DNA from: Atrichornis clamosus
Lineage: Eukaryota > Chordata > Aves > Passeriformes > Menuridae
Assembly (NCBI GenBank): GCA_013400975.1
Contig: WBMZ01000211.1
Span: 186,001 to 250,000 of the forward strand
Length of the DNA: 64,000 nucleotides
Direction: 5' to 3'
The notes under the pieces: model-generated
Seen by the model: only the letters and a program-made list of their open reading frames with translations
Database searches by the model: none
Told to the model about the DNA's origin: nothing
Made by a program: the position numbers and the translations under genes
In this document: positions 1 through 13,400 of the stretch, in pieces
Numbering within the stretch: position 1 is the stretch's first letter
Layout: each line of letters opens with the position of its first letter

Positions 1-3000
1 AGGTGGGAAAAGGCAGCCCCTGATGGGAAAAATGACAACATCTCTGCGTCTTGGAGAAATCTCTGACATTTTTCTTAAAACCCTGCTCTCCTAAGTCCTG
101 GCAGAGAATGAGATGACTTTATTCCAAATCTGAGACACAGGTGTTTTGGCCATTAAACTCAGAGACAGGTTAATGTCAAAGCATGAACCACGAGACAGCA
201 CCGTGCCAGAGGAACGGCCCACATGGCAGGGTCCTGTCACAGCCCTGCTGAAGGGAGGTAAAATTGATTTCCCTAGAAGAATACTGCTTTCCAGATTACA
301 GAAAATATAGTGCATGGTAGGAACCTCAATTCCTTAATTATTTTAAAAGGTATATTTCTGGTTGGGTTTTTTGAAGGTTTTGGTCTGGGGGTTTTTGTGG
401 AAGAAATGGTAAAGGGTGGCTTAGACGCAATTACTGAAGGGAAATTAAGCTGTTGTATTGGCCTCTGTACAGCAGCTAAAGCATATTTAGAATATTTATA
501 TTGCACATTCTGAATGGAAAAAAACCCCTCTATTGATTTGTCAAAGTGCTATCAAGGGTCAGGAAAGCTCACCTCCTGAGCTAATTTGCTGGTCTTATTT
601 AAAATGACTTGCTATTATCCAAATAATTATTTCTCCTCTGTTCAAGCTACTACATTTGGCTAATGTGTGAGCAAAGCATCAGGCAGAATAACTGTGACAC
701 CTGGAGTCTCACTGCCAGCATTCACCAGGTGACAGAATTGTTCTGTGCTCCGTTCCCTGGGCTGTTTCTCAGAGCAGACCCAGCCTTCTCCTGAGGTTTC
801 CTGCTGATATTTAAGCAGTTGAAACTCACTTATTCACAGCATGCTCAAGAGCCTGTCTCAACGCTTTCATCCTTGACTGTTTTGAAACCATTTCAAGGAG
901 CCTGAGCAAAAAATGCTGTAGTCACCCGAATATGAATCTGATGAGTGAACCTAGTGCTTTAAACCACTTTTATCATTACCTCCAGTGGCTGCAGTTTTTG
1001 TCTTGTCACTTGCAGGTTGCCATTCAGTTGCATCCGTCTGCTTTATTGCACACAGAATGCCTCAGTGTGTTGGACTGTTGTTTAGGGTTTCCCCCCCTCC
1101 GTTCTTTTCTCACCATTTCCAATCTTTTGAGAGTTTAAAAGAGCAACAGCTTTATAGCCCTTGGGTTTAAAGGCTAGTTTAGTCTAAAAGATCGATGCAA
1201 TTGGGAAAGTTAAGACAGAAGGAGGACAAAAGGGTGTGTGTTAGATAAACCTATTAAGAAGAGGGTAGGAGTTGCACCACTTAAGGTCAGCTTCAAAATC
1301 TAGTTTGATCCCTTGCTTTAAAAAGTAACCATTCTGAATTGTAGTAAAAAGATCTTCCCTTGGGTTTGGCAGAGTAATTTAGGATCCCAAAATATTTGTG
1401 TAGTCCTAGAGACAGCAAAGCATTCACTGTAAAATGAAGAAAATGTGCAGTAGAAAATCAACATGCAATCAAGAAGTGGATTCCTGAGGGAGACCCTTCT
1501 TCTAAAGAATCTGCTCAGGCAGGGGAAATGAGAGCTCAGATACTCAGAGCATACCTAGGGCTCATTAACACACACTGCTAAACTTTATGCTGTGCAAAAC
1601 ATGAGTTATTGTTTTGTTGGGAACACCCCAGATTATGTAACTGCACCTTAATGGAAATCAAACAGCGCATCTGACTTTCAATGTCGCCATTAGCAGCGTC
1701 TCTGTTATTAATTTCAGCCTACATTCACCTCCTGAAACAACCACCTCAGTGAAAGGAAACCCTGCGGGACAGGCAATGCAGAAGGTTGTTAGAGCAAAGT
1801 GAATCAGTGCTTTTGGCATATATACTTGGATTAACAATGAACATGCTTCTTTTTTGCATCCCAGCCTAGTAATTTTTTTTTCAATTGGGAATTATAATTC
1901 CTATAATTGAAAGCTTTTTTTAAAAAACATGCAATGTCAGTTAACATCTGTGCAATCGCCATCCTGAAATGGTGAAGCTTTAACACATATTTCCATGTTT
2001 TCTGGAAAAATATGGACAATACCCACATTTGGGGAAAATTCTCAGCCTGAGTATCTAACAGAGAAGTTTTTCTTTGCAGAAGTGAAAGCTTTCCAGCACA
2101 GCACAGCAGTGAAGATGGGCCTGTCTGAGGTGCTGGGTTACTTGCTCTCCTGAAGCAGGGATGTTTTCAGACAGTAAAGATTCAGGATTGGATTTAAATG
2201 CTCAGCTTTCCTTCTGTTTTTATTCAGTTGCACTCCAGCAGTATTTCTTTGTGTATCTCAAGACCAAAATTGTGTTTTGTAATTGACTGGTTATTATTAA
2301 AAGCATGGAAATTCCCCCAGACTTTCAAATTTGGTGAACTGAAAATCACAGATTATATATTCCCTGAAATGCCATAACCTATTTTTCAAAGAAAATAAAT
2401 AAGACTTTTTAATTAAAAAAATGACTATTTGTACAGGGAAACATTGAATTTGTATGTACTATGATCAAATAATGAATTCCATTCAGGCATGTTTATATAT
2501 TTTGTAATATGTGTGGTTTTCTCAGCTGCAAGAAAATTGCTGTCATAAACATAGAGAAGTCAAAGTAAAAAGGGCAAACACAATCCTGGTATAATTCCAC
2601 TCTCTGAAATGCACTTTTGCTCTTGTTTTTGATAATTCCAATTCTGTGCTACTGGCGTATAATCTGCCTGAGTCTGAGGCAATCACAGATTTAAACAGAA
2701 TTTAATTGTCATCAAACGGTAAAATAAATCTTTGTCTTTAACTATGGCCTTTTTTTCCCTCCCAAATGAAGCAATTTGTGACTAAAGGCTTAACCTTTTC
2801 AAAAATGTTCTTTTTCATGAACTGGGAAAAGCCAGCTTTTGCACATGCTTTGCTGAAAGCATCTTTGCATGTTGAACTGCATCTTAGCATTGCTTTTATT
2901 ACAGAAATATTTTATTATCTCAGAAAATACAGCTACTTCCTTTTCCTTGTAGAGTTTTTCTAAATTTCAGTAATGTGCCTACATCAGTGCCCCCTTTTCA

Positions 3001-6000
3001 TTGAAATACATCTGTAAAGTTGAGGTAGGCAAGACGTCTACAGCTTTTATCAACCAGGAGAAAACTTGCCATATTTTAGGTAATACTTCATGGAAGTGCA
3101 TAATTTCTTGAGCATTAATTAACCAGGTATTTTGCGTCAGATAATACTTTAAAGGCAAGATTGGGTTTTTATTCTTCTCTGTGATTTCTGTGTGTCTGCA
3201 CACAGTGGAGTTGGAATGAGGTCTATTTATCCTAATCACAGAAGACTGATCAGATTTTAAGAGCACCCAACTATTCCTCCAAAGCACTATATCACTGTAA
3301 TTTTTAGAGCATTTGTTTCCCCACAGAAGACATGCTGTGCAATATACTTTTTCATTCTCACTTTATCTCTTTCTCCTTTAATAACAAATTATTTTTGAGG
3401 GGAAGGATGATCCTGCAGGGGAAGATGCTATCTTAGAACTCAGATGTGTAGGCTTGTTTCCAGAAGACATTCGATTCATCATCTGGGAACTGAAGATAAT
3501 GTTGCTTTTTCTACTTTTTAAGAGTCTTGTGAAAATGAATCCACTGTGGATAGAAAAGCATTCAGATAGTATGAGGAGTGTTGTGGAAGGAATTAAATGT
3601 TCTCTGCTCTAAAACAATGGAATGAATGCCAAGCAGCAGCAGTATGACATGAGTGAAATTAAGCTCTGGCCCAAACCAGGTGTTTCTCATTCCCACAGTT
3701 CATTGGATCTGACTCTGATTTTGACGTCAAATAACACAGTAATTTGTTTAGCTCAACCGAATCATATCATTATGACAAAGTGCTAAGCAAGCTGCACAGT
3801 AATAGTTTCTAATGTTATTTAGAACACGTAAAATAAAAAATAGTAATAAAACTTATAAAAATAGCTTCCAGTATAGAAAAGATACTAATCACGTTGGTGA
3901 CCAAAAAGTAGCAGGAGCACATGGAACACTTTACACGGCTTTCCAGATCCTACTAATCTCTCTTCTATTCAAAAGGTATTCAGATGATACTTAAAGCTTT
4001 TGCTGAAAACTTTCATTACATTTTAATGGATGTTACCCTTCAAACACGTTGTTTTAAATCCCCTTGGTTGAGAAAGACTTCAGATCAAATTCTATCTTTA
4101 ATGTTGCTTTTTTGAGCTATGTCCCACTTTCTGTTCTTGAAGAGAGGAAATGTTTTTAATCTTTTGTAAGTGCATAGCTAAATGATCTAACCTAGCAGTG
4201 GTTTTATACCACAGGGTTCCATGCCTTGCCATTTAATTACTTTATTCTGCATGAGCATTCATCTGTACATTGCAGGAACAAATGGATGTAAAGCAAGTGA
4301 TTAATTTTTAGCAGCTTCAGAATGGCAGTAAGGCTGTCAGTACTAGAATGACATTATCAACCTTTTACAATCATGCTATTAGGACTTTTTGGAGAACAGC
4401 ACTTTCACAGGGAACAACGATTGAGTCAAACACTCACCCCCAGCTTGAACACCAATGTAAAAGGTGGATGTGGATATTTGTCTGCTATTTTTGCATGTTT
4501 TAATTTAAGTCACAATCCAAATTAAATTGAAGTCAATCTAGAAACCAGTTCAGCTCCACTGGAGTTTTGGAGCAGATTTTATTTAGAGAAGGAGCCATTC
4601 TATTTCAAATGGAAATGGGAGTCATGTAATTGTATTAAACCGAAATTGGAGAAGAAGCCTCAGTAGAAAGACTTTACACCAGGTTTTGTCAGTGACTTTG
4701 TCTAACCATGCTTGCCCTAAGGGATTTTCATCAGCTCCAAGCAATAGCATTGGTGCCCTCCCCTTTAATTCGTTCTGACATTGTAACATTTTGACACTCC
4801 AGCATTTTGCAAGCAATCTGGTTTTCTTTGCCAAAATGTAAGAGTTTCATTACTTGTGAATCATTGCTTTCCAGACAAACACAAAAACCATGACAAGACA
4901 ACTTGCAACACACCACAGTGAAACATCCTAGTTCTCTTTTCTGTATTTTGATGGTAATTTGAGAGGTTGTTTACTTCAGAAATTCAAGGAAAACTTTGGG
5001 GATATGAAGAGAAAAGTAAAATGGGTACAAATGTAGGACAGCAAGCACTAAGAAAATACTAATAAAATTATATTATATTTTTATTTTTTTAAAAAGTGGT
5101 ATTTTTGCTGTATTATTCTCCAGGATTTCATCTTCTAGACGTAAACACTTTCCCAAGGAAAGCACTTAAGTGTACACAGTGTCTACTCAGGTATCTCTCG
5201 ATCAGTGCATGCAAATATATGTTAGCATTAATAACAGTGTACGTATTACATTTTACCTTTTTTTAGTTAAAAATATTGCAAATGTGCATGATAGAGACTC
5301 CTACATAATTAGAATATCACTTTGCAATAGCAATGATTTAATTCAAGATATATCTTGGTCTTATGTGTCAAGGAGCTCTAGGCACCTAAAATGCATATTT
5401 TCATTCCAGGCTCAACAGAACACTGGATTCTGCATTTTTTAAATTCTGATTCAGAAACTGCCCATGAAGTCAGTGCTTGCATCTGAATTTTCACCTCCTT
5501 TAAAATTTCAGGGATGTCTGAATGCACCACACTACATTCCTTATTTCCTTCCTTCTGCACTTACTAATAAGCTATTAGTCATTGCTCATCTACTCTTGAT
5601 ATGCATTTTTAATTCGAATAGCACGTGTTGAAACGCTTTCAGACCTGAGTGATTTTGATACTAGCAACATAATTTCTGCCTTAGATAAGCAGTGTATTAC
5701 TTGAATAAACGTAACCACCTATGCTCATGGCAGACTTTCATTGGGATGTAAAATACACACTTGATAATTTTGAATGCAAATGTCTTCTGAAGGCAAGTAA
5801 GTGAAGATATGCCTGGCTGGAAAGTTTTAGGATGTTGAAACAAGAAAAAGTAAAAATTAAGTCGAATTCCGTTGTCAGAGACAGACAATGTCTTTTAACT
5901 TCAAACTTTTAACTTCAAACTTTTAACTTCATTCATTGAACCAGTTTCTTTTTAAACCCTCTTTGAGTGCAAAACTGTCTCTTCTACTAGGAGGTAAGGA

Positions 6001-7403
6001 GAAGGTTGCTCTAGTGAACCTGGACCTGGAGCATCTCTCCTGCATGGAGCACATCTGGGTTCCTCCCAGCCCAGCAGGCAGGCTGAGGGGAAGGGTTGTG
6101 CTGGTGGCTCAGCTGGTACTGCTCACCCAGGGCGTGCCTGCCCTGAGGATCTGCCTGCTGGCACAGCCCTGCTCCCTGCTGCTTGACTGCTCCCTGGCAT
6201 CACAAAATTCTCTTTTTTCTAACCATATCAGGAGTATGGGGGCTTGAGAACATATCTTTATACTTACTTGCCTTTGTAGAGTCAGACTTTCAGCTGTCTT
6301 AGCTCAGGACACTTCCTGCAGTACAGGCTTTGGCCAGGCATTTGTGTTTATGAAAACAATTTCCAAGAAATGGCTTTTCCATCCACTCAGGCTAAGGGAG
6401 AGGTCGTGTCCCATACATTTTCCTGAGACTGAAAGCCTCATGTGTCACAGTCAGGGCCCATCAGCACTGCATTGCCCTTGCTTTGGTAGGGAGAGGGAGT
6501 CAGAAAATATTGTGTTAGAAACAACCAGTGAAATCTGTTTATTTTGGAAAGGGGTGTATGGATTAGAGCTAGTCTGGGGTGTCAGAACTATTGCTATCAA
6601 GCAAGAAATGGCACTGTTATCACTAAACTGAAAGGGCAGCTCTGTGGGAAATGCCAATTACTCGTAATGTATGAAGTAGGTTTCTTGTTCTAATTGGGAA
6701 ATATTTTTAAAAGAGTAGGAATCATGTGAGTGAATTGTGAACTTCGTGTTCATCTAGGTGAATTACTGGTGTGGATTCCTAAGGGAGATGGGGAAAATGC
6801 CTCTAAGAAAGTGTGATAGATGTCTTTTGGGCATCAGAGCCTTGTTAATGGCCTCCTGCCTTTGTCCTGAGTTTATTATACCAATATAAAGTTTAAAAGT
6901 GCTGATGCAGGAATTCCAGGAGACTTTAGGAAATAATCTTTGTACAGTGCCTTGTGACACTGTGGGCTTCCGCAGATGGCTGCTGTATTTCACCCTATAA
7001 TTTTCACATGCATAATGGGAGTGTAAAGTGCTGTCAATGCAGTGCATCCACCACAGAGTCTTTACAACCTTACATGCACCCTTACATATTTAAAGACTGT
7101 AAATAATATATCATATGTGCTCACAGAGAAGCAGCCTCTGGTTTTTGTCTGTAGATCTGTAATGTATTAAGAGCAATTTTTCTGTCCTTGCTTTTTTTTT
7201 TTTTTTAAACTGGTGAATTCCTGGTGAAAACTTTCCCTCAGCTCCTGATGCAAAAATAACATTGTCTGCAAACAGCTGCTGGTGTTTGAAGCTCAGCCAG
7301 GATTTGGAGGCACAGTTTGATCTAGTGCCTCATACTTTTTTTTTTTTTTAGCTGTAAAACATGTTTCTCTCATTGTAAAATTGTCCTTTGTCTCTTTTCA
7401 CAG
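1..7403 (+). other. SPON1: SPON1 intron (5' end outside window)
   Basis: No exon was recognised. In particular, the F-spondin segment expected just before the exon at 7404 (the reelin/spondin junction and the NHWSA-type region) is absent. The sequence is AT-rich, with T runs at 7192-7206 and 7336-7349, a 14-bp tandem repeat at 5892-5931, a full CRE-type palindrome at 3722-3729, and a GC-richer block at about 5990-6200 that encodes a 103-residue open frame of no recognised family. Confidence 0.85.
5892..5931. repeat. 14-bp tandem repeat, about 2.8 copies
   Basis: The unit CTTTTAACTTCAAA is repeated twice exactly, followed by a partial third copy. It is intronic and small. Confidence 0.85.
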
Positions 7404-7468
7404 AGCGACGAGGTTTTAACAGTCATCAAGGCCAAAGCACAGTGGCCGGCCTGGCAACCTCTAAATGT
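7404..7468 (+). CDS. SPON1: SPON1 coding exon, spondin domain (first in window)
   Basis: A 65-nt exon that starts in phase 0 after a pyrimidine-rich tract ending in CAG and ends before the strong donor GTAAGT at 7469. It encodes SDEVLTVIKAKAQWPAWQPLN plus the first two bases (GT) of a valine codon. This matches the segment of F-spondin just before the RAAPSAEFSVDR stretch of the next exon. The exon is isolated, with more than 7 kb of intron upstream and 19.8 kb downstream. From human gene structure I would expect it to be about the tenth exon from the 3' end. Confidence 0.95.
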
Positions 7469-10400
7469 GTAAGTAAGTAGGGAATTGTCTCAGTAGCCTT
7501 GTGATGGGCGCTGGCTGATGGGCTGCTCTAACCGTTCACTCTGGTCAAGAAATGAAATAACCTAAAAATATGTTGACAGATGAGTTTTTCATCTTTTTTT
7601 TTTCTTTTTGGTGGTGGGATGTTCGTTTTTGTTGAGGATTTTTTTTTTGTTTTTTTGGCAAAAACTACTTCTCTCTTTCTTTCCTCTTTAGCATCTCTTC
7701 ATTTTTTACGTGCTCTGTTTTCCTAACTGTTGCAGCAGGACTATCCCATGGAGCTTGTGCCTCCTACACACAAACAGTGATGTTTATTCAATCTTTGCTG
7801 AAATATATTTTGCTATTCTGCATGTAGTAGCAGTATTTTTTGGCATCCTGTCACACTCTGTGACAATGGTCTGTATCAGCACAGGAAATCCTCACCCACC
7901 AACAAAACACTCTTAAAGGACTAATTCCTTAAAATGCTGACCTGAAACTCTCCATGACAGCCTCATGATCCTGACAGCGCTATGACCACGGTTGTTTCAC
8001 CAAGTGAGACAGAAATTAACTTTCCAGGATCCTGACTTTGGGCTCTCTGGCACTCAGCAGAAAAGAGGAAAAAACCCTTCTTTCAGGATACTCTTGAATT
8101 TACTGATGGCCTTTCAGGGAAGATGGGAGAGGTGTCAGGGCAAGGGTGGTGATTCCTGAACAACTTATCTATACTTGGCCCAAAGTTCATACTAATTATA
8201 CAAGCCCAAATGAGTGAGACCTACAAGAAGTGACTAAAGAAAAGAACACAGGAGAAGGGGTCACCTGAATTTCTGACAGCAGATTAAGTCCTTGGAGAAA
8301 CAGGACAATTAGTTTACTGCAAGACTGTACAGAGCAGGTAGTCCTGTTTCCTCTGCAAAAAGGATAAGGGAAGCAGTCAGTGAAACACTGTTTTTGATTT
8401 TGTCATCTGTATTTCAGAAAGTTTGTGAAAACCTGAAGGTTATTTAAAAAAAACCACAAACGTGCAAAAGTGTTCAGTTTTCAGAAAACATCCCCTACCC
8501 TAAAGGGGCTTAGAAACTCTTAAGCACCTTAGGACTTAAGCTATTCGCTTTATCCCTTACCCCTCTGCAAAAAAACCAAAGAACCCAAAAGAAAAAAAAA
8601 AAGGTTAGGAGGTAAGCACAGCTTAAATAGTGAAAAGATTTCTGATAGCTGATCCTTCTTTAATCTAGAAAGAAAATCAAACCCAAAAAAAAAAAAAAAA
8701 AGAAGCCAACACCAAAGTATGAAATCCCTCATGGGGTGGGAAATTCATGGCACGGGAATGGTATGGGAAAAGACTTTATCACTATGGGTAACCTTCAGAG
8801 CAGTTTACCTGAGCATGAGATGGATTTTCCATCACTGGAATATATTTTAACCCTGAGACAGAGTCTGTAGGCTCTGCACAGGAACTGCAGGTTAGGCTTT
8901 TGTGGCCCGTGTAATGCAAGTGGTCAGTCGAGGTGACAGTAATGGCACTCCTTATTTGTGGCCTTATCCCCCTGAAGTTTCCAGGGTTTGGATTTGGTAG
9001 TGTTTGACATGCAGTAGCTGACAATAGCGTTTTTTGCCTTGCTGCCTTCTTTCCATTCACTCCAAATTAAGACTTTAGAAAGGAAACTTTTGTCCACTTT
9101 TCTGTTCTGCTCTGATGAGTTCTCGATCTGAAACAAGCAATTTACTTTTCCATTCCAATTTCAGTCACTTTCCTAAAGCAACACTTACCGGTGATGTTTC
9201 TGTTATCAAAGTGAGCAATACCACAGGGGACTGACTGCTGTGGGTGCTTGGGAGGCTTTGGCATTGACAGGAATGCCAAAGGTTTGTACCTTTTTCTCAG
9301 AAAGATGGAGAGAGGATCTCCCTCTTCAGAGTCTCACTATTTTGAATATATTACATCACAAAATAAAATATGCTGCCCTTGATCACAGTGCCTAGTTTAA
9401 TACAGCCTTGACAAACTTTACAAAAAATTGAGTGTGAGCAACTTTGGATAGTTTCTAAGGCATATGCTTTCTCAGACACGCCTGCAAGTGTTTTGCAGCA
9501 TCTTCCATATATTCCCAGTCACTTTTTACCTTTCTTGTGTGGCAGTTCTCACCTTTCAGTAACATCAAAAGGAATAAACCTCGGTATTTGCGCTTTCAAA
9601 TGCCCTGCAGAGGTTCTCCTAACCCTTCACTTAACAGGGAGTGTTTGATTCTTGGCTTTTTAAGCAATATTTGTTATCATATTTTGACATGATGTCCTGC
9701 TTTTGGATTCCACTTAGAAATATGATCTAAGCTTCATAGGAAGACAAAATTTTCAATATCCATTAACTGGTGTTAATTTCCCATTTTCTGTAATGGATTG
9801 TCCTTGGAATTTAGATTAGAGCTGTGCAAGTATTGGATAATGACTCCTCAGGATAAATATTTGGCCTATTATTATGCTTAGCACAACCATCTTACTAATC
9901 AGGAATTGACTAAGAGATATGAATATTCTTTTTTTGCATAGTCATTTTTTATACATGTAAGGTATAATAGGGTGTGACAGTAGTGCCAAAGTGGCGTTAC
10001 CATGTGCCTTAATAAGCACAGCACAAAAACCTTCCTGGATGTGTTCCACAACAATTATGAGATGCATAACAGTAATTTTTTATGGGGGTGTAAAGTGTCA
10101 AAAGTGGGCAAATTCAGCCTGCTCTCACTTCAAAGTTTACCTCCTGATTCCACATAGAGCACCTGTCCCTGGGGCTGCCGGCCCCTTTTCCAGCTTCCCA
10201 AAACAGCGAGGGACACTGCAGCACCTCCTCTCCTTATGGAGGGCCCTAATTCTTGCTGCACCTTGAGCAGTTTGTGGCGAGCCCCTGTGTTTCCACTCTG
10301 GCCACCCATGATAACACGAGAGGATGGTCTTGGCTGGGCACCTCTCAGGGATTCATCACAGAGTTAAATGGCTTTTCCTCTGCCCCTTCGGTGAGGCTGT

Positions 10401-13400
10401 GACTCCTGAGGCCAGTCACACCTCATTAAGAAATGTTTTGAGCCCTCCATAAACTGAGAGCATGAAGTGTGAAAGCCTGTGTCTAAATCTGACCAGGATG
10501 TCAAAAGTCTTTGGTTCGTGGCACTAGAGATAAGGAGGGAAATATAATTGGGAGCTTTTCTTCTGCTAATGGAGAAGTGCAGATCCAAGTGTGCACAAAG
10601 TGCCTCCCCAGAGAGAGTTATGTAGCTTCAGATGTGAGTTCTGATATGAGAAATTACAGGAGGGGCTGAGACAAGTTGTCAGCCCTAAGCAGGGAAGGAT
10701 ACAATGACAGTAAGAAATTTTCTGAAATGCTTTCTGTAAATTACAATTAATGCTAATGCAGTTTACCATATTGTCATCTGCCAGTACCATATAATGTTGT
10801 GGAAACTATGCTGCCATACTTCAGTCTGTTTTTTATTGATCCTCTCCTCAGTTCCTATATGTGCCTGCTCTTTGTCACTGTTTTCCATTTTTATTTTTCT
10901 TCCTATCACTCATCTTGGTTATCCTTAATTCAGTTTCTTATCCAGGGCACCAGCATGCAGAAAACTCTTCTGAGTTTTTCCATTTTATGATACAGATTTG
11001 GGTGATCTCTTTGAACCAGTTTTATGGTTGCCCAACTGAGAGAGCAACATTGGTAGCATGGGTAGGATGAGTGCCAGACCGAGTAATAAAATATTTTGCT
11101 GTTGCTTATGTTTGTATTATCAAGTCACAGGTCTGAAATTCTGACTTTATAAGTACTCACAGGAAATGCATTCTTCCTTGAGCACACTGGTATCAGTCTA
11201 CAGCATGCTGTCAAATCAAAGTAGTTTTTCTTATCTTACTTGTATAAACAAGAGCACAGCTCATTGCTCCCTTCCTCACAGCCATGTTTCAGGCAGAGTC
11301 AAATTTTATTTTCATACTCAGCTGCAAATCATTGGCCTCTGGCAGTATGGAAGGTAAAATACATCAAAACCAGATTGTACCACTGGTATCCAAATCTGCA
11401 TATCTGGCACTTGTAAAATAATCAAGCCATGAGAGAAGAATTTGAGATAAAGAAAGCAAGACTTTTAAAGTTAATATGCATCAAATTCACCAGGAGCTAG
11501 AACCTTTTTAAATTTTACCTTGAATTCCCTTTCCCAAAATATAGGGAAACCTGTAGCCCTATGCAACACTGTGGAATACAGACTTCTATGTACATGTATA
11601 GCCTAACACTTATAAATACCAGCATGGATCCAATACAGGCTGGAAATTATTCTCCAGTATGTAAATTTAAGTTTGGTAGGTCAACTTATAGAAAATATAT
11701 TTCAGTGCAAAAATTTAAGATATTTTATCTAGGTAAACAGCATGGTGAGAGTAGCTGACATCTTACAATGTTAGTTTTTTCTGAAATATTCACAAGAATT
11801 TCTTATTTCTTCAATTTTTTTTCTTCTATGCAAAAACTTTTCCGCTTTCCAACATTTTTACCAGCTCAGTCCATTCTTAGTTGCAACCAATGTACATTGA
11901 AGTGAAAGGAATTTTTCTTTATTGTAGTTCTGAACTATCTGAAGTTTGGAAAAGCATCCTTTCCTTCTCTCCTGTTTCCATTTCACCTCTCTGTGTTGTT
12001 TGTGTGAGTAGTCATGGTCCTGTGGTTTTCCAGTGCCTCTTGGCTCTGTCCAGATCCTACTTTGTCCTGCCCATTTAAGCAGCTCTTTTATATTTATTTT
12101 GAGATACCTGAAAACGCTCCAGTAAGCACTTGAATATGAAGCTGAGCAGAAAAGGAGGCCTATTCCTTTATAATTCAGATGGATATAAATATTTAGTGCA
12201 AAGTTTATAAGTTAGTATGGTTACCTCATCATCCCCTAAAATTATCCCATCTCTTTGCATTTCAAGTTTTGCATATCTGTGATATCTTTTTCTGACTACA
12301 AAGAAAGTTTTATGGGCACAAGAATGCTCTTTTTCCTGGCTTGCAAAGAGGATATTAGAAAATGTGACAGCATATACCCAAGTATGAGTTTTTAGCATTG
12401 ATATAGATAATGTGACTAAACTGTTCCAGAAATCAAACAAAGAGTAATCTATAGAAAGGTGAAATACGAAACTGTTCTGATCCAAAACAAAATTGAGTTG
12501 ACAGATCATACTTGCTGGAAGGAAAAATGCTGACGTACTCAGTTGCATTTTTCTTTCTTTTATTCTTGAATAAAAGCTCTTTCAATCTTCCAGAATTCTT
12601 CTGTCACAATTTGACAAAAAATGTATGATGTACATTTTGATCCTGCAGTGAATTTGCTCTGATCAATGAGTTTCCATTGCAGCATTTAGGAATTGAAAGT
12701 TGGTTTTCTTCTCGTTTTACTTTTATTTTACTGACATTTTTAACTTTTGCCTTTTCTTAATTTATTTTTTTTTATTTTAGTGTAATCTGCTGCTACTCTT
12801 GTCCCCATAAAACTTCTCTTCCTCAAAGTGGCCTCCACATTTAGGTCACTGAACAGTGTGATGTTGTTAGACAGAGAATGTCCTAAGTCAGAATTGAAGC
12901 TCTTTACAATGTAATAAAATAACTCCTTCTCCTCATCTTATTATTCAATTTATTGCACTGTAAACACCTAATTCACAAACCTTCAGTTCCCGAAGTGTTT
13001 ACATACTTAAAGAGCTGTTAATAACATCACTAAGTGTAGAACCATACAACCAACTTGCAGTGTTCCCAAAGCTCGCTATATTTTCCCAAGGGTGAGGGGA
13101 CCTCTGTTAGGCAGCAGATTGCAACTAAACCATATTAACCTCCACAGTTTAGTGGTTGCCCTGCCTGTTTTTATCAGTAAGGGCCTTCAAGTATAACTTT
13201 TAAGTCGGCCACACACACATACGCTCAGAAAATGAAGGGTATGACCCCATGGACTGGGAATATCTGGGCTAAATTCTGCTTTCCCCTGATGAAATTTGAA
13301 TGTAAAATTCAAGCCAGCAACGACTCTCACATAGCACATTTTTTCAGCTCAGGCCTTGTTGTTTTACATGGAATAATTGAATATTTATGAGCCAGAGAAG

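Noticed and set aside
5936..6247. 103-codon + strand open frame in a GC-richer block
   Set aside because: No family resemblance and no flanking splice signals that would join it to SPON1 in phase; kept only as part of the intron description.
1..7403. Search for earlier SPON1 exons (reelin domain and first half of spondin domain)
   Set aside because: None of the expected peptide segments appears in any frame, so these exons must lie upstream of the window.
12168..12548. 126-codon minus-strand open frame
   Set aside because: AT-rich intronic sequence, no recognisable domain, no splice context or codon bias.
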